From positions 13,516,001-13,580,000 of the forward strand of contig AP026540.1 of assembly GCA_026075535.2 (NCBI GenBank): a stretch of DNA of 64,000 nt, given 5' to 3'. The notes below the pieces were generated by a model. It was not told the DNA's origin, did no database searches, and saw only the letters and a program-made list of their open reading frames with translations. This document shows, piece by piece, positions 22,851 through 34,080 of the stretch (the stretch's first letter is position 1; every line of letters starts with the position of its first letter). The translations under genes and the position numbers were made by a program. The stretch is from Tricholoma matsutake (Eukaryota > Basidiomycota > Agaricomycetes > Agaricales > Tricholomataceae).

Positions 22851-23242
22851 AGCCTAATCTCTTGAGTCAGCTATACACACTCTCTACCAGCTTTATCATC
22901 TATCTCCACACTCCCTCCACATCAACTTCTCTTACCCCATATCAAAGTGCAAAAATGGCAGAAGCATGATGGACCCCTTCAGCAATAGGATATCCCCTGG
23001 CAATGAGACTAAGGACACCGGGAGGAGTGGGTTCAGTAACAAACCCTACCACTGCCCCAAAGTCAGCAATGTGAACTGCCACATCACCACCAAAAGAAGA
23101 CTCTGGCCACTTGAGCAATACCCGCTCAATTGAAACCACAAGTTGTATACCCACCCATGAGATGACCCCTGCATCGACATCACAGGTCATTCCAGTGACA
23201 CCAAAGGGGAAGAACCCTGCATTCATGAGCATTGATACCAGA
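22851..23242. other. Unassigned, one open frame on the minus strand
   Basis: A 96-codon minus-strand frame (22942-23232) has a Val/Ile/Gly-rich sequence (WVGIQLVVSIERVLLKW) but no recognised family. It may be part of the gag region upstream of the protease fragment. Confidence 0.25.
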
Positions 23243-23559
23243 TAGTGCTTTGAGGTCCAGTCCAGTCCAGTTTTTTCACCCTTTCAGGAGAGAACTGGGA
23301 CCGGACCAGTTCTATATATTTCACAAGAGTACAAAAAACTGAACTGGACCCTACAGAACCAGTCCACTACAGTTATGTGCAGTTACTGGACCAGTTTTAA
23401 CCAGTCCAGAACCAACTTCAGTCCTGACCAGTCAAAAGACTGGTCAGGACAAGTTATCTACTTGTCTGACTACTTACAACTATACAACACTATGTTCTAG
23501 CTATTAATTTACTACTTACACAATGAATTATATACATACCAAATCAACAAGAAATGAGA

Positions 23560-23720
23560 AACAAAAAGAAACAAAAAGAAAAGAAAAGAAAAGAAAAATG
23601 AGACAAAACAAAACAAAACAAAACAAAAGGATAAGAAAAGAAAAACAAAACAAAACAAAAAGATAAGAAAAGAAAAACAAAACAAAACAGAACAGAATGA
23701 AAAGAAAAGAAAAGAAAAGA
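23560..23720. repeat. A-rich pentanucleotide microsatellite
   Basis: Interspersed AAAAC and AAAAG units (for example AAAACAAAACAAAAC and AAAAGAAAAGAAAAG). The long Phe-rich minus-strand frame here is a by-product of the repeat. Confidence 0.9.
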
Positions 23721-23774
23721 AAAACACCTCACAATCCCCCCCACGAGCAGTGGCTCACGAGGCTGGATGCGGGT

Positions 23775-23885
23775 GCTAGGTGTTGGTGTTGGTGTTGGTG
23801 TTGTTGGTGTTGGTGTTGGTGTTGGTGTGGTTGGTGTTGGTGTTGGTGTTGGTGTTGGTGGCATTGCGGTTGGCATTGGTGTTGT
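23775..23885. repeat. GTTGGT hexamer minisatellite
   Basis: About 18 tandem GTTGGT-type hexamers with GTTGTT and GTGGTT variants; the reverse complement is ACCAAC. The same hexamer in the other orientation (CCAACA/CCAATG) forms the tract at 59680-59820 inside the complete hAT-like element, linking the two copies. Confidence 0.85.
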
Positions 23886-24235
23886 TGGCATTGGCATTGT
23901 TGGTCATCATCCTCACTGTCATTCGTAGCACCTGCGATCCACCCTGCAAGCAGTTGCTCGCAAGGCTGGAGGTGGGTGCTGGGTCATCACCCCTGCTGCT
24001 GCCATTCCCATATCCACCCCTCGAGCAAAGAGGGCTCACAGCAGTGGGGGAGGGGGTGCTGTTGCGGTTCCTTGTTGTTCTTGTAGTTAGAAGCTAGGAT
24101 TAATAGTACAAACCTAAAGGAGGTCTTTACACTCCCCCCCCCAATCTGAGCGGACTCTGCTCAGACTCAACTAGAAATTTGTTGGCTGAGACACCTGCCA
24201 AATTAGTAGGTCCAGTCCGAGCAGACTCCTAGTAG

Positions 24236-24638
24236 TGTTAGGAAACCACCCCATTACCTAATAAACTTTCATTTTGATTTTATTATGTCGAATTACGCTA
24301 CATGACGCCAAATTATGCTACATTTTGATAGTGTGAGAATTTTATTTCGCACGCATCAAATGTATGCACATGTACGAGTGCGTCGGTAACAACAACAATG
24401 TACAATATATGTAACATAGTATATAAACCCTAAATATATGCCTAGGGGACCCCAGTTGTGTTCTCTTAGGTATTCCACCTACGTTTTCGGTGTGAAAGGC
24501 CTATCTCAACAAACTCACCTATTAATAACCCCTCGCATCAAAACCATCAATTCCCCCATCACGAGCGCGGATCCCGCCCCTTCTTGTAGAGAGAACCCGC
24601 ACAGTCTTAGCTAGCAGATAGTGGGTGTCGCCCTAACA
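24236..24638 (+). repeat. 5' LTR of Gypsy-2
   Basis: 403 bp, TGTTAGG...CCTAACA. Contains TATAAACCC (about 24421), a likely promoter start region, and keeps more CpG than the 3' copy. Confidence 0.92.
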
Positions 24639-25124
24639 GAAGAACACAACTTCCCATATCAGTGCACCTTCTCTTACTTGTGCATACATCATTGTTTCAC
24701 CGCGGCACATCCGATTACTCATCCTTTCAGCATGAGCTGGAAGTACTTGTATATATGTAATCTACCTTTTCTTTCATAAGCCGACGCCAGGCCTCGCCTT
24801 ACATTGCGACTGCCAGTGATCGAGAGGCAGCGCTCGTCATTAGGACAGCTGCAACCAGACAACCGATTGGATCTGGTTTAGTTACGATTTACATTACTCT
24901 ATTTGGACGACTATTTTAGTTACAAGCTGAATTCAGTGATATCTCCGAGATCAGGCACTGTTGGAAGGGTTATTGATCCGAAGTGTCAAAATAGGCGCCC
25001 GACAAACGATGAACCATTGATGAACCTCGACGAACCTTATCACATCACCCGTAAATGTTTGGAGAGGTCTCGAAGAAAAATTTTGAATTTGTCGAAGAAG
25101 TGATTCATCACAGATTCTACAATT

Positions 25125-26222
25125 ATGTCTGAACCTTCAATTTCTAATCCCGGTCCTAATCCTGTTCCCATACCAGCACTAGAGGCGAAAATTGATGCAC
25201 TCACAGCGCAAATGTCACAATTAGTGTCAGTATTGGCAGCATCACAGCCCAGACAAGCAGAAGTACAGCCAGAGACGACAGGAGAAAGAGATGATGAGAT
25301 GGAGGAGATGGTGGAGTGGATATCGCAGGAGGATGAGACGGTGGAGAAATCCAGAAATGGAAAAGCGTGCTTACCTAAGTATGCGCCCCTGCAAATCTTT
25401 GACGGTACCATGGAGAATACAAAATCCTTCATCAGCTCTATAGTATTGTACATCCATGGGAGGAAGCCAGAGTTTCATACAGCTGAGTCTAGGATTATGT
25501 TTGCTCTCTCATACATTCAGGGGGGGAAAGCACAGTTCTGGAGAAATGAGGCTATTAATCAAATTGCTGTGGGAAATAAACCATTTGCAACCTTCAAGGA
25601 ATTTCTGGAGAGATTGGAGGCACAGTTTGGAGACCCTAATCCAAAGGCGACAGCCAATGCTAAATTAAAGACCATGCACCAAGGTTCCTTAATGGCGGAT
25701 GAATTTATTTTGCAGTTCAAAGCAGAAGCTTCCCAAATGGATATGGGAGAAGCCGCATTGGTAGAGTTTTTGAAAGCAGGATTAAATCCCTCTTTATTCA
25801 AGTCTATCTACCGACTACCTTCTATGCCAGAGAAGTTGGACGAGTGGTATAATTGGGCAATGTGCCTTGACCAGCAATATCGGCAGGAACAGGTGGAGTC
25901 AAAGTTGATGTACGGAAGTAGTAAATTTGGAAAGTCATCAGGAGGAAAGTCCAAGAAAGGAAAGGCACCTCAGGTGCAAGCTCCGAGGGCACAGCCACTG
26001 GCCATGGCAGTGACACCTATAGTTATGGAGTCAGCAGCACCAGCAGATGCAATGGAGGTTGATCAAGTGGGGAGACGAGCCCCACTTAGATGTTTTAACT
26101 GTGGGCAGTTAGGACACATTTCTAAGAATTGCAAGCAGAAGAGAAAGATCAGGGGAGCTACAATCGAGGAAGTGAAGCAGGAGGAGGGGAAGCAGGAGAA
26201 TTTTGTGGAAGAGTCCCAGTGA
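25125..26222 (+). CDS. Gag of Gypsy-2
   Basis: Uninterrupted 365-codon frame. Structural protein that would form the virus-like particle. N-terminal disordered and coiled-coil part (ALEAKIDALTAQMSQLVSVL), an acidic stretch, then the retrotransposon gag core (YAPLQIFDGTMENTKSFI, ALSYIQGGKAQFW, FLERLEAQFGDPNPKATAN), a basic linker and a CCHC zinc knuckle (CFNCGQLGHISKNC, about residues 325-338). The start is the first ATG after the leader and precedes the Ser/Pro-rich N-terminus. The end overlaps the pol frame by about 90 bases, as with -1 frameshifting. It is the best-kept TE gene here; product presence is unknown. Confidence 0.88.
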   Translation: MSEPSISNPGPNPVPIPALEAKIDALTAQMSQLVSVLAASQPRQAEVQPETTGERDDEMEEMVEWISQEDETVEKSRNGKACLPKYAPLQIFDGTMENTKSFISSIVLYIHGRKPEFHTAESRIMFALSYIQGGKAQFWRNEAINQIAVGNKPFATFKEFLERLEAQFGDPNPKATANAKLKTMHQGSLMADEFILQFKAEASQMDMGEAALVEFLKAGLNPSLFKSIYRLPSMPEKLDEWYNWAMCLDQQYRQEQVESKLMYGSSKFGKSSGGKSKKGKAPQVQAPRAQPLAMAVTPIVMESAAPADAMEVDQVGRRAPLRCFNCGQLGHISKNCKQKRKIRGATIEEVKQEEGKQENFVEESQ

Positions 26223-29200
26223 AGGTTTCCCCATTGGTGACCCAGAATTGTTACAATGTATTAGTATCCGAGGAAACCCAGAGTAAATCAGAAAAGGAAA
26301 TTGAGGAGGAGTACAACTGTTGTGAATCACGTGACAAAGAAAATTGTCACATGTCATTTCCGAAAACCCCTAAATTCTTTATTCGCTCTGCGCAAATAGA
26401 ACCTGAAATCACCTTGACTGTGGGACTGAAGACAGTAGACAATTGATGTGGAAGCGTTGCTTGACAGTGGTGCTACAGGATTATTTATTAATCGATCCTT
26501 AATTACTGGAAACGGTATTAACACACGCAAGCTGGCGCAACCTATAATGGTGTACAATATTGACGGAACAGTCAATCGTGGAGGAACTGTCAAGGAGGAG
26601 GTGACTATGGTACTAAAGTATCAGGAGCATCAGGAGCGAGCCATATTCGAAGTGTGCGATCTTGGGAAAACCAATCTAATAATAGGATGTCCGTGGTTAT
26701 GGAAGCATAATCCCGAAATTGATTGGAAAACTGGGAAAGTACAAATGACTCATTGTCCTAAGGAATGTAATGTGTATGGGAGGAAGATGAAGAAGGAAAA
26801 AAGGAAAAAGAAAGAGAAAGAACATCCGAGAAAGTATTCTGTTACGATGGAGGAAGTGGAGGATGAGGAAATGCCAAATGGGGAAGTTCCAATCATGATC
26901 GAGAAAGAAGAGCAAAGCAAACCTTTAGAGCAGTTCATGGAGGACAGTCGTGGGACAAGAATATCGTGAAGGTGGAGAAGCCAGTGGAGGAATGGGTGCC
27001 AAAAGTGTATCATGAACATTTGTCAGTGTTCCAAAAAGAAGGAGTCTGAGTGAATGCCGGTGCAGAAGCCATGGGATCATGCGATTGAGATGAAGCCCGG
27101 GTTTGTGCCGAAGAAGTCAAAGGTATATCCATTATCTCCGATGGAACAAGAAGAAGTGGATGCATTCCTGAAGGAGCAATTGCGCAAAGGATACATACGA
27201 CCTTCGAAATCACCGCAGACATCACCAATATTCTTCGTGCCCAAAAAAGACCAAAGGAAGAGGATGTGTACTGATTATAGGTATCTGAATGAGTGGACAG
27301 TGAAGAATGCGTACCCCCTGCCGTTGATCTCAGAAATAATTGATAAGGTGGGAAAAGCCAAGGTCTTTACAAAATTGGATTTATGATGGGGATACAACAA
27401 TGTACGAATAAAGAAAAGAGATGAGTGGAAGGCTGCATTTGCCACGCGTCGAGGATCCTTCGAGCCGCTTGTCATGTTTTTTGGGATGACTAATAGTCCC
27501 CCGACCTTTCAAAATATGATGAACAACATTTTCAAGGATGTAATAGACAAAGGCGTGGTAATAATATTTATTGACGACATTCTGATATTCACGGAGGATG
27601 AAGAGAATCATGAGGTGATAGTGCAGGAGGTGTTATGGAGGTTGGCAGAGAACGATCTATTTTTCAAACCAGAGAAGTGTGTGTTTGGGGCAAGCAAGAT
27701 CGAGTTCCTAGGATTATTGATCGGCCCTGACAGGATCAAAATGGATCCGATCAAGGTACAGGCAATCACAGATTGGCCTGTGCCCACCCATATCAAGGAG
27801 GTTCAAGCTTTCTTGGGACTCGTGAATTATTATCGTTGCTTTGTGCACAATTTTTCTAAAATTGCCACACCCTTACATAACCTTATGCAAAAGGGAGTAG
27901 TATGGAGGTGGGGAGAGCAGCAGCAGACAGCGTTTGAGGAGTTGAAGAGGAAGTTTGTGGAGGGACCAATATTAGCCCCAGTAGATTTCACATGCCCTTT
28001 GTGAGTGGAATCTGATGCATCCAATTTTGCTACTGGAGTGGTATTATCAATGCTGTGCAAAGATGACAAATGGCATCCTTGTGCATACTTGTCAAAAGGG
28101 TTGAATGATGTGGAGAGGAATTATGATGTGCATGACAAAGAGATGTTGGGGATAATATGAGCATTGGAGGTGTGGAGGCATTATTTGGAGGGATGTATGC
28201 ATCAGATTGAGATCTGGATGGATCATCAAAATCTGCAATACTTCATGTCCGCTAAAAAGCTTAATCGCCGGCAAGCACGTTGGGCACTATTCCTATCGTG
28301 TTTCAATTTTCACTTGGTCCACAAAGCGGGAAGCTTAATGAGGAAAGCAGATGCATTATCCAGATGTATTGATCATAAAGGGGGGTGGAGGAGGACAATA
28401 AAAATGTTACCTTACTCAAACCTGAATACTTTCGCATTTGCGCTATGCGTCAAGGGCATCTATTAATAGATAGCTCGGAAACGGAAATGTTGTCTAAAAT
28501 TAGACAATGCTCGGAAATGGACAATGAAGTAGTGGAAGCTGTGAAAGCTCTGAAGGGAGAGAAGAAAGGTAATATCAAAGGAGACGAATGGGCTGAGGAA
28601 CAAGGGTTGGTGTTGTTTCGAGGAAAGTGTATGTACCAAAGGATCAGGATTTGCGAAGGGAGATCGTCCAGTTACATCACAATGCACTGATTGCTGGACA
28701 CCCAGGAAGATGGAAGACGTTGGAATTAGTAATGAGAAATTATTGGTGGCCCAGAATTTCGAAGTATGTGTTGGGGTATGTGGATGGATGTGATATGTGC
28801 ATGAGAGGGAAGAAATTTCCAGAGAAACCTGCAGGAAAATTAATGCTGAACCCTATACCTAAAGTGCCGTGGCGAGATATATCTGTGGATTTTATTACCG
28901 GATTACCCGAGGCTCAAGGGTACAATGCAATATTCGTAGTATGCGACCGCTTTACAAAGGAGGTCCATATTATTCCTACTACTACAGAAACCTCATCATT
29001 GGGCTTGGCGCGCCTCTATCTAAATCAGGTATGGCAGTTACATGGGTTACCCGATACCATTATCTCCGATCGCGGACCACAATTTGCTTCCGCATTTATG
29101 TGAGAACTAAACAACATATTGGGAATTCAAACTAAATTATCTATGGCATATCACCCGCAGACTGATGGGCAGACAGAGAGAATGAATCAGGAGTTGGAGC

Positions 29201-30030
29201 AGTACCTACGTATGTTTGTCAACTACCAACAAACTGACCGGCCCGAATGGTTGGCAATTGCCGAATTTTCCCACAATAACAAATTCCATTCGGCTACTTG
29301 TATGTCACCCTTTTTCGCAAATTATGGATATCATCCTCGCATGGGAGTAGAACCCAGAAGGGAAGTCAAAGTACAGTCAGTAGAAGATTTTGTATCTAAG
29401 ATGCAAAAGGTACAAGAGGAAGCAGAGGCGGCATTGAAGAAAGCACGTGATGACATGATGCGACACGCAGATCATACTCGAGCACGCACTCCAGAGTACA
29501 AAGTTGGTGACTTGGTATGGCTAAGTACCAAGGACCTGAACATTCCACAACCTTCGAAGAAACTTACAGAGAAACAAGTTGGCCCATATGCGATCTCTAA
29601 AGTGATCTCACCTAATGCGGTAGTGCTAAAATTACCCCGATCATTTAAGATTGATCCCGAGATTAATGTATCCCGCCTATGCCCTTACTGTCCACCCACT
29701 ATTCCTGGCCAACAAACTACTCCACAACCTCCGATAATAGTAGAAGGTGCTCCAGAATACATAGTTGAAGAAATTTTAGACTCACGTCTTCGATGGAACA
29801 AATTGGAGTTCTTAATAAAGTGGAAAAACTATACCGATGAAAATAATTCATGGGAACCTGAAGAGAATTGTAAGCGAGCACATAACGCGATCGCCCAATT
29901 CTTTACACATAATCCGAATGCTCCACGTCGCATTGCGAGAATGGTGTATGAGGGGATGAAATTCCGGCCTTACCAAAATTTCACAGAGGGGACAAACATA
30001 ATATTTTCTCACCTGGAAGTCGAGGCATAA
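26129..30030 (+). pseudogene. Pol of Gypsy-2 (PR-RT-RH-IN-chromodomain)
   Basis: Protease with ALLDSGATGLF (26455) and NLIIGCPWL. RT with [25 protein letters not shown], and IIFIDDIL (FIDD as catalytic motif C, 27570). RNase H 28010-28370 ([19 protein letters not shown]). Integrase with HH/CC zinc region (28670-28805) and DFITGLP, SDRGPQF, GQTERMNQELEQY. C-terminal chromodomain 29755-29910 (EYIVEEILDSR, LIKWKNY, NSWEPEENC). In-frame TGA at 27384, 28002, 28158 and 29101 all sit where Arg is expected before Trp, Val, Ala and Glu. Frame shifts near 26446, 28380 (a G run) and 28618. Not functional, but recently so. Confidence 0.93.
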
Positions 30031-30041
30031 AAGGGGGGTAA

Positions 30042-30442
30042 TGTTAGGAAACCACCCCATTACCTAATAAACTTTCATTTTTATTTTATTATGTCGAATT
30101 ACACTACATGACGCCAAATGATGCTACATTTTGATAGCATGAGAATTTTATTTCACATGCATCAAATGTACGCACATGTACAAGTGTGTCAGTAACAACA
30201 ATGTAGGATATATGTAACATAGTGTATAAACCCTAAATATATGCCTAGGGGACCCCAGTTGTGTTCTCTTAGGTATTCCACCTACGTTTTCGGTGTGAAA
30301 GGCCTATCTCAACAAACTCACCTATTAATAACCCCTCGCATCAAAACCATCAGTTCCCCCATCATGAGCACAGATCCCGCCCCCTTCTTGTAGAGAGAAC
30401 CTGCATGGTCTTAGCTAGCAGATAGTGGGTGTTGCCCTAACA
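30042..30442 (+). repeat. 3' LTR of Gypsy-2
   Basis: 401 bp, TGTTAGG...CCTAACA, preceded by the polypurine tract AAAAGGGGGGTAA (30029-30041). Confidence 0.92.
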
Positions 30443-30961
30443 CAAATGACAGCAATTGTCGTTTGGGCCATAGATAAGTTTTTTCTTTTTTCTTTTTCTT
30501 TTTATCAAACAACTAATTGTAATTTATTGCTTTTTAGGCTATATACTACTGGGGACGACCGGCTGCAATGAAAAATGTGCAACACATGCCCACAGCCACC
30601 CAATCCCCTCCTCCCCTTTCAAATGGGATGTGAGGCTGTTGACACGGGCTAGGTGGGTGCAGAGGGATGCCAGGAGACCCCAGGAGGGGGATACCTACCT
30701 AGCAAGCACTCAACAACCCCCGTACATGTGCCACGTTGCACTGACATGCCCAAACCCCTCCCCCCCCAGCCAAAAAAAAAAAAAAAAGACAGAAATCCAA
30801 ATGGGGGATGATGGCGACAAACAATGACAAGCCACCCACCCCCAGCCTCATGAGCAACTGCTTGTGGGGTGGAACATGGGTGGAATGATGCCCAGGTGCA
30901 GGGACAGGAGACAACAATGACACACCACCTGCCCCCAGCCTCACGAGCAACTGCTCGTGGG
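30443..30961. mobile_element. Hairpin/intron unit between two Gypsy insertions
   Basis: Begins inside a GGCCCAAA hairpin whose left arm was cut by Gypsy-2 (remaining CAAATGACAGCAATTGTCG then TTTGGGCC). An intron-like segment follows at 30478-30537 (GT, branch AACTAATTG, TTTTTAG), then CCC-rich sequence, then two hairpin units (30844-30865 and 30942-30959) inside a roughly 95-bp tandem repeat. The unit resumes at 39879 on the other side of the inserted Gypsy-3. Confidence 0.6.
30942..30959. other. Hairpin, type GAGC/GCTC
   Basis: Perfect 8-bp stem CACGAGCA / TGCTCGTG with loop AC. Gypsy-3 inserted right beside it (duplicated GTGGG, 30957-30961). Confidence 0.8.
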
Positions 30962-31667
30962 TGTTAAGAACTGATCCTAGAGGCCGCTTCAGAATCCATC
31001 TGGACACTGCGGGTGATGATAGCAGGAGATTGTCGGGTTGATGCGGATTCTGCGGGAGGGGGAACAGAAAGGACTTGGCTTCAGCTTGTAAGAAGCTGTG
31101 CCCTTCACCTTGTCTGGTGTCCTAATTTCAAGTCGAGGGTTTAGAGGTAGGAGTGGGAAAGTGCAGGTAAATGCGGGGAGGAGTATGGAGGGACTTAGGT
31201 TGAGTTCAGATGAGACTAGAACTTCAGAGGGAGACTAGAGGTTGAGTCAAATGTAATTCAGACTCTTAGAGGACAGGGGTTGGAGTAGAAGGAGGTTTTA
31301 GATTGGCAGGGTAAAGTCAAGTCTATGTCAATATATGAACTGAGGAATACAAGGCAAAACTAACTAAGCTTAAATTCTGTAGTCTGGAATAATGCGGAAC
31401 AGGAATGAAGACTGCTGCAGTGTCTCGACTGCGTAGATAAATTACCTATGGGAGCTGCACAGGAATCCGTAGTCAAATTTGCAATAGAGATGGCAGCCTT
31501 GGAAAGGCAGCCATGGATGCTGTACAAGGCGGCCTGATGCACAGCAGCGTGGGCAGTGCAAGGCAGCCGGGAACAAAATTGGGAGGCGTAGACAAAAGTC
31601 ATGTTCAATGTGCGGGAAAGAGTCAGATGGATGTGGGTTCTGATTGGGCGAGGAACGGTTCTTGACA
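30962..31667 (-). repeat. 3' LTR of Gypsy-3
   Basis: 706 bp, TGTTAAGAAC...GTTCTTGACA (10-bp inverted ends with one mismatch). Pairs with 39184-39878; differences are small and mostly transitions, plus an 11-bp length difference near the left end. Confidence 0.93.
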
Positions 31668-31804
31668 GTATTTCCCCCTTAGTGCTGAGCCTACGAGGCA
31701 CATGAGGGTTTGAGTCCAAATGAGGAAGTTGGTTGAATTTTCCGAATGCAGTAATTGGTTGAAAAAATTGTCACGTTCTTTCCTTCCCCCATCAACTATC
31801 AATT

Positions 31805-32793
31805 ATGTCCCCTCCAGCAGTATCTGCACAGATCAAATTGGCTGCAATGAGGGCTCAACACAAACAGAGGGAGCAGGCGATGAAGGAGCAGATGGAATGG
31901 GAGATGAAGGAGCTGGAGGAAGCAGCGAGGGAGGAGGAATGCTGGGCACAGGAGGCGCAGAAGGCAGCAGAGGAGGCTGCAAAGGCTGAGGAGGCGCGTC
32001 AGGCAGAGGCACAGAAAAAGGAGGCATCGGCTGCAAAATGAGCGGAGAAGAAGCGGGCGGCTGCAGCTGCAGGTTTGTAGGATGAGGCTGAGGGGAGCAA
32101 GTCCCCCAAGAAAAAGAAAGTCGCCAAGTTGAAGGCACAAGTGGGGTCAGAGGAGTCGGAGGGTCCGGTGCGGGTGCAGGCTGCATTGCCTTGCAAAAGG
32201 TATGTACTTGTTTCCCTTTCCAGTCTCTTTTTACTGACAAGTGGCCTAGGTGTAAATATCAAAATATCGCTTGTTTCAAGATGGGTGCGAAGGGACACGT
32301 GTGTGACAACTGCACGCACGTCAAACATAAGTGCGAGGAGGTAGTGTGGGAGGGGCAGGAAGCCCCTGCGGCAAAACCAGCGGGAACGACGGGGGCGACT
32401 GGGGAAAACCTGGAAATAATGCAACAAATGATGAAGTTGATAAGGAAGGGGTTTACTGAGGTGGCCACTGCGGTGCAGGAGTCGATGGGGGAGATTCGGG
32501 ACGCTATGGACCCAGAGTGGGTGGAGGAAGAAAGTGCCAGGGAGGAGAGCAACAAGGATGACAAAGAGGTGGAGCGGGCGGTGTGAGAGTCCTGGTGGGA
32601 AAGACGCGGGATCCGAAAGTCTGGAGATGACTGGGAGGCCTTCCAGAGATATCTGGAGAAAAGGAGAGCAGATGATGAGGAGGAGAGCGAGAGTGGAGAT
32701 GAGGAGGGTGGAGAGAAGGATGAGGGCAGAGACGTGGGCAAAGTTGGGGGAGAGGGAGATGAAGATGGAGAGGGAGAAGCAGTGGTAGTGTAG
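31805..32793 (+). pseudogene. Antisense, intron-containing zinc-cluster-like gene inside Gypsy-3
   Basis: Runs opposite to pol. Exon 1 (31805-32199) encodes a highly charged Ala/Glu/Lys coiled coil and a basic SPKKKKVAKLK segment. A 50-nt intron, 32200-32249 (GTATGT, branch TACTGAC, acceptor CCTAG), restores the frame into exon 2 (32250-32793). The join creates PCKRCKYQNIAC and then HVCDNCTHVKHKC, a C-x2-C-x6-C...C-x2-C-x6-C pattern like fungal Zn(II)2Cys6-type or related DNA-binding clusters. The C-terminus is acidic. About 312 codons. Stops at 32039 (TGA), 32078 (TAG) and 32584 (TGA) are each one C-to-T change from CGA or CAG. A poly(A) signal follows. Function unknown; DNA binding is inference. 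Confidence 0.72.
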
Positions 32794-32823
32794 GGACCCA
32801 GTCGGGTCCAAAAATCTTTTTTC

Positions 32824-32829
32824 AATAAA
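32824..32829 (+). terminator. AATAAA poly(A) signal of the antisense gene
   Basis: AATAAA 31 bases after the TAG at 32791, in the expected place for 3' end formation on the + strand. Confidence 0.5.
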
Positions 32830-32895
32830 ATTTGTTCTGAGTTCGGACTGAGTGAATAAGTAACGTGAATAGTCTTTAAGCGGGTAATGGTCTGG

Positions 32896-34080
32896 TGATG
32901 ATGCTCAACCCAGGAAAACCACCAGAACTGCCAATGAGGCAATCAATGATGTTGCGATGAGTCAGAGGAGGGTTGCGAGACGTTCCAAAAGTTCATGGTC
33001 AAACCTCTGATAAGATTACTAGTTAACACTAGTCGTGAAGGTAGTGTTATGCGAGATGAAGGCATTTGCCATGGTCCGATCGAGTATCAATTGATATCGA
33101 GGGCAATCAATGAGATCGACAGCGAACAAGTTTTATCGTCGACGGTCAATATGTGAATTATGGGGACCTTTTGATAAGTCGATGGTATATGAAGGGTGCG
33201 GCAAACTGCTATGAAGTGTTGGAAGGGTTGCTAGAACTAATGACGAGAGGATCGAGGGAGGATTGAGGATGCGACGATTGCAGAGGTTTCTCATCGATCG
33301 AGAAAACCTGCAGAGACTTAGATTGTTTTAGAAAGCTGATCGGATGCTTAGAACTGTATACGAGACAATATGTGAAGACGATTTCCTTTTATTTTCCAGT
33401 AGATACTACAGAGTTTTATATGTTTTAAAGAAACTTCCTAATATGGAATGAGAAACATGTGTAGAACATGAGGCAAAAGATATGAGTTAAGGCACAAGGC
33501 CATAAAGGAGACTGGAATCCAAACAAGAAAGATATATATATCATATGATGAAAGAGTAATAAAGGGAAAGAACTAAAAGAGACTGTCCTTTGTGTATAAA
33601 CTGTGCTAAGTCTCGCAATAATGTGTCCAGCGGGTTCTGTGCGCAATAGGGAGTTGGAATGAAGCTGACCTATGATCAGCAGGTTTGAACACAAGTTGGA
33701 ATTCGTCCTAGTGCATGGTCTTCCACCATTTGGATAATGCAGGCGGCGCCTGATGTCACTCGTAGTTTCTTGATATTGATCGATGACACTCGACGATGCT
33801 CAACGATGCTCGATCGTGGTTGCGGCTTGTTCGAAGTTGGTCCGGGATGTTCGATGGTCGTGTAGGGGAATCTTAGTGACTTTTGGGGTAGTTCTAAGGT
33901 TATGTGATGTGGGCTTTTGATACGATCGATGTTGCTGGTGATGTTTCAACGCGGTTGATATGATATCGCGATTGATAGAGTGGGTCGCACTGCGTCTGGG
34001 ACATTGTAGGAGTTAGCCAATATGATTAGAATGATGCTAAGGTGTTGAATCAGTCCTTGAGCCGAGAAGACAACCTATCA
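32896..34080. repeat. Solo LTR, copy 3, inserted in the pol end of Gypsy-3
   Basis: 1185 bp starting TGATGATGCTCAACCC and ending CCTATCA, as in copies 1 and 2, with a related AGAACATGAGGCAAAAGA block in the middle. Flanks are CTGG (32892-32895) and CCGG (34081-34084), a 4-bp duplication with one C/T change. Removing the insertion and one duplication joins the pol frame to a proper end (Lys-Pro-Arg/Gly-Pro-Leu-Pro-Ala, stop at 32876-32878). A diverged subfamily compared with copies 1 and 2. Confidence 0.8.

Larger units (their letters stand above)
23243..24235. mobile_element. Left end of a hAT-like element with simple repeats and hairpins
   Basis: Starts TAGTGCTTTGAGGTCC, one of six copies of this terminus. 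Subterminal CCAGTCC/ACCAGTTT motifs fill 23260-23440. Inside: an AAAAC/AAAAG pentamer tract (23560-23720), a GTTGGT minisatellite (23775-23885), and hairpins at 23741-23762 and 23943-23964. The right end was not found; the Gypsy element starting at 24236 interrupts or truncates it. Confidence 0.55.
24236..30442 (+). mobile_element. Full-length Ty3/Gypsy chromovirus-type element (Gypsy-2)
   Basis: 6207 bp with two matching LTRs (24236-24638 and 30042-30442), a 486-bp leader, gag, and pol in the order protease, RT, RNase H, integrase, chromodomain. The LTRs are about 95% identical; most differences are C/T or G/A, the right copy having TG or CA where the left has CG. Flanks do not match (AGTAG before, CAAAT after), so no target duplication is visible and recombination between two copies is likely. 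The right flank lies inside a GGCCCAAA hairpin unit. Confidence 0.92.

Noticed and set aside
23544..24097. Long open frames on both strands (Phe-rich, Thr/Asn/Pro-rich, Cys/Trp-rich)
   Set aside because: They are translations of the AAAAC/AAAAG and GTTGGT repeats in several frames; no start context or domain.
32200..32223. A 24-nt intron ending at the first CCAG
   Set aside because: Too short for a spliceosomal intron and it gives the wrong frame; the 50-nt version ending at 32249 fits both.
31833..32942. Minus-strand open frames of 135-270 codons within Gypsy-3
   Set aside because: Shadows of the antisense zinc-cluster gene on the + strand, whose splice site, poly(A) signal and cysteine spacing are better supported.
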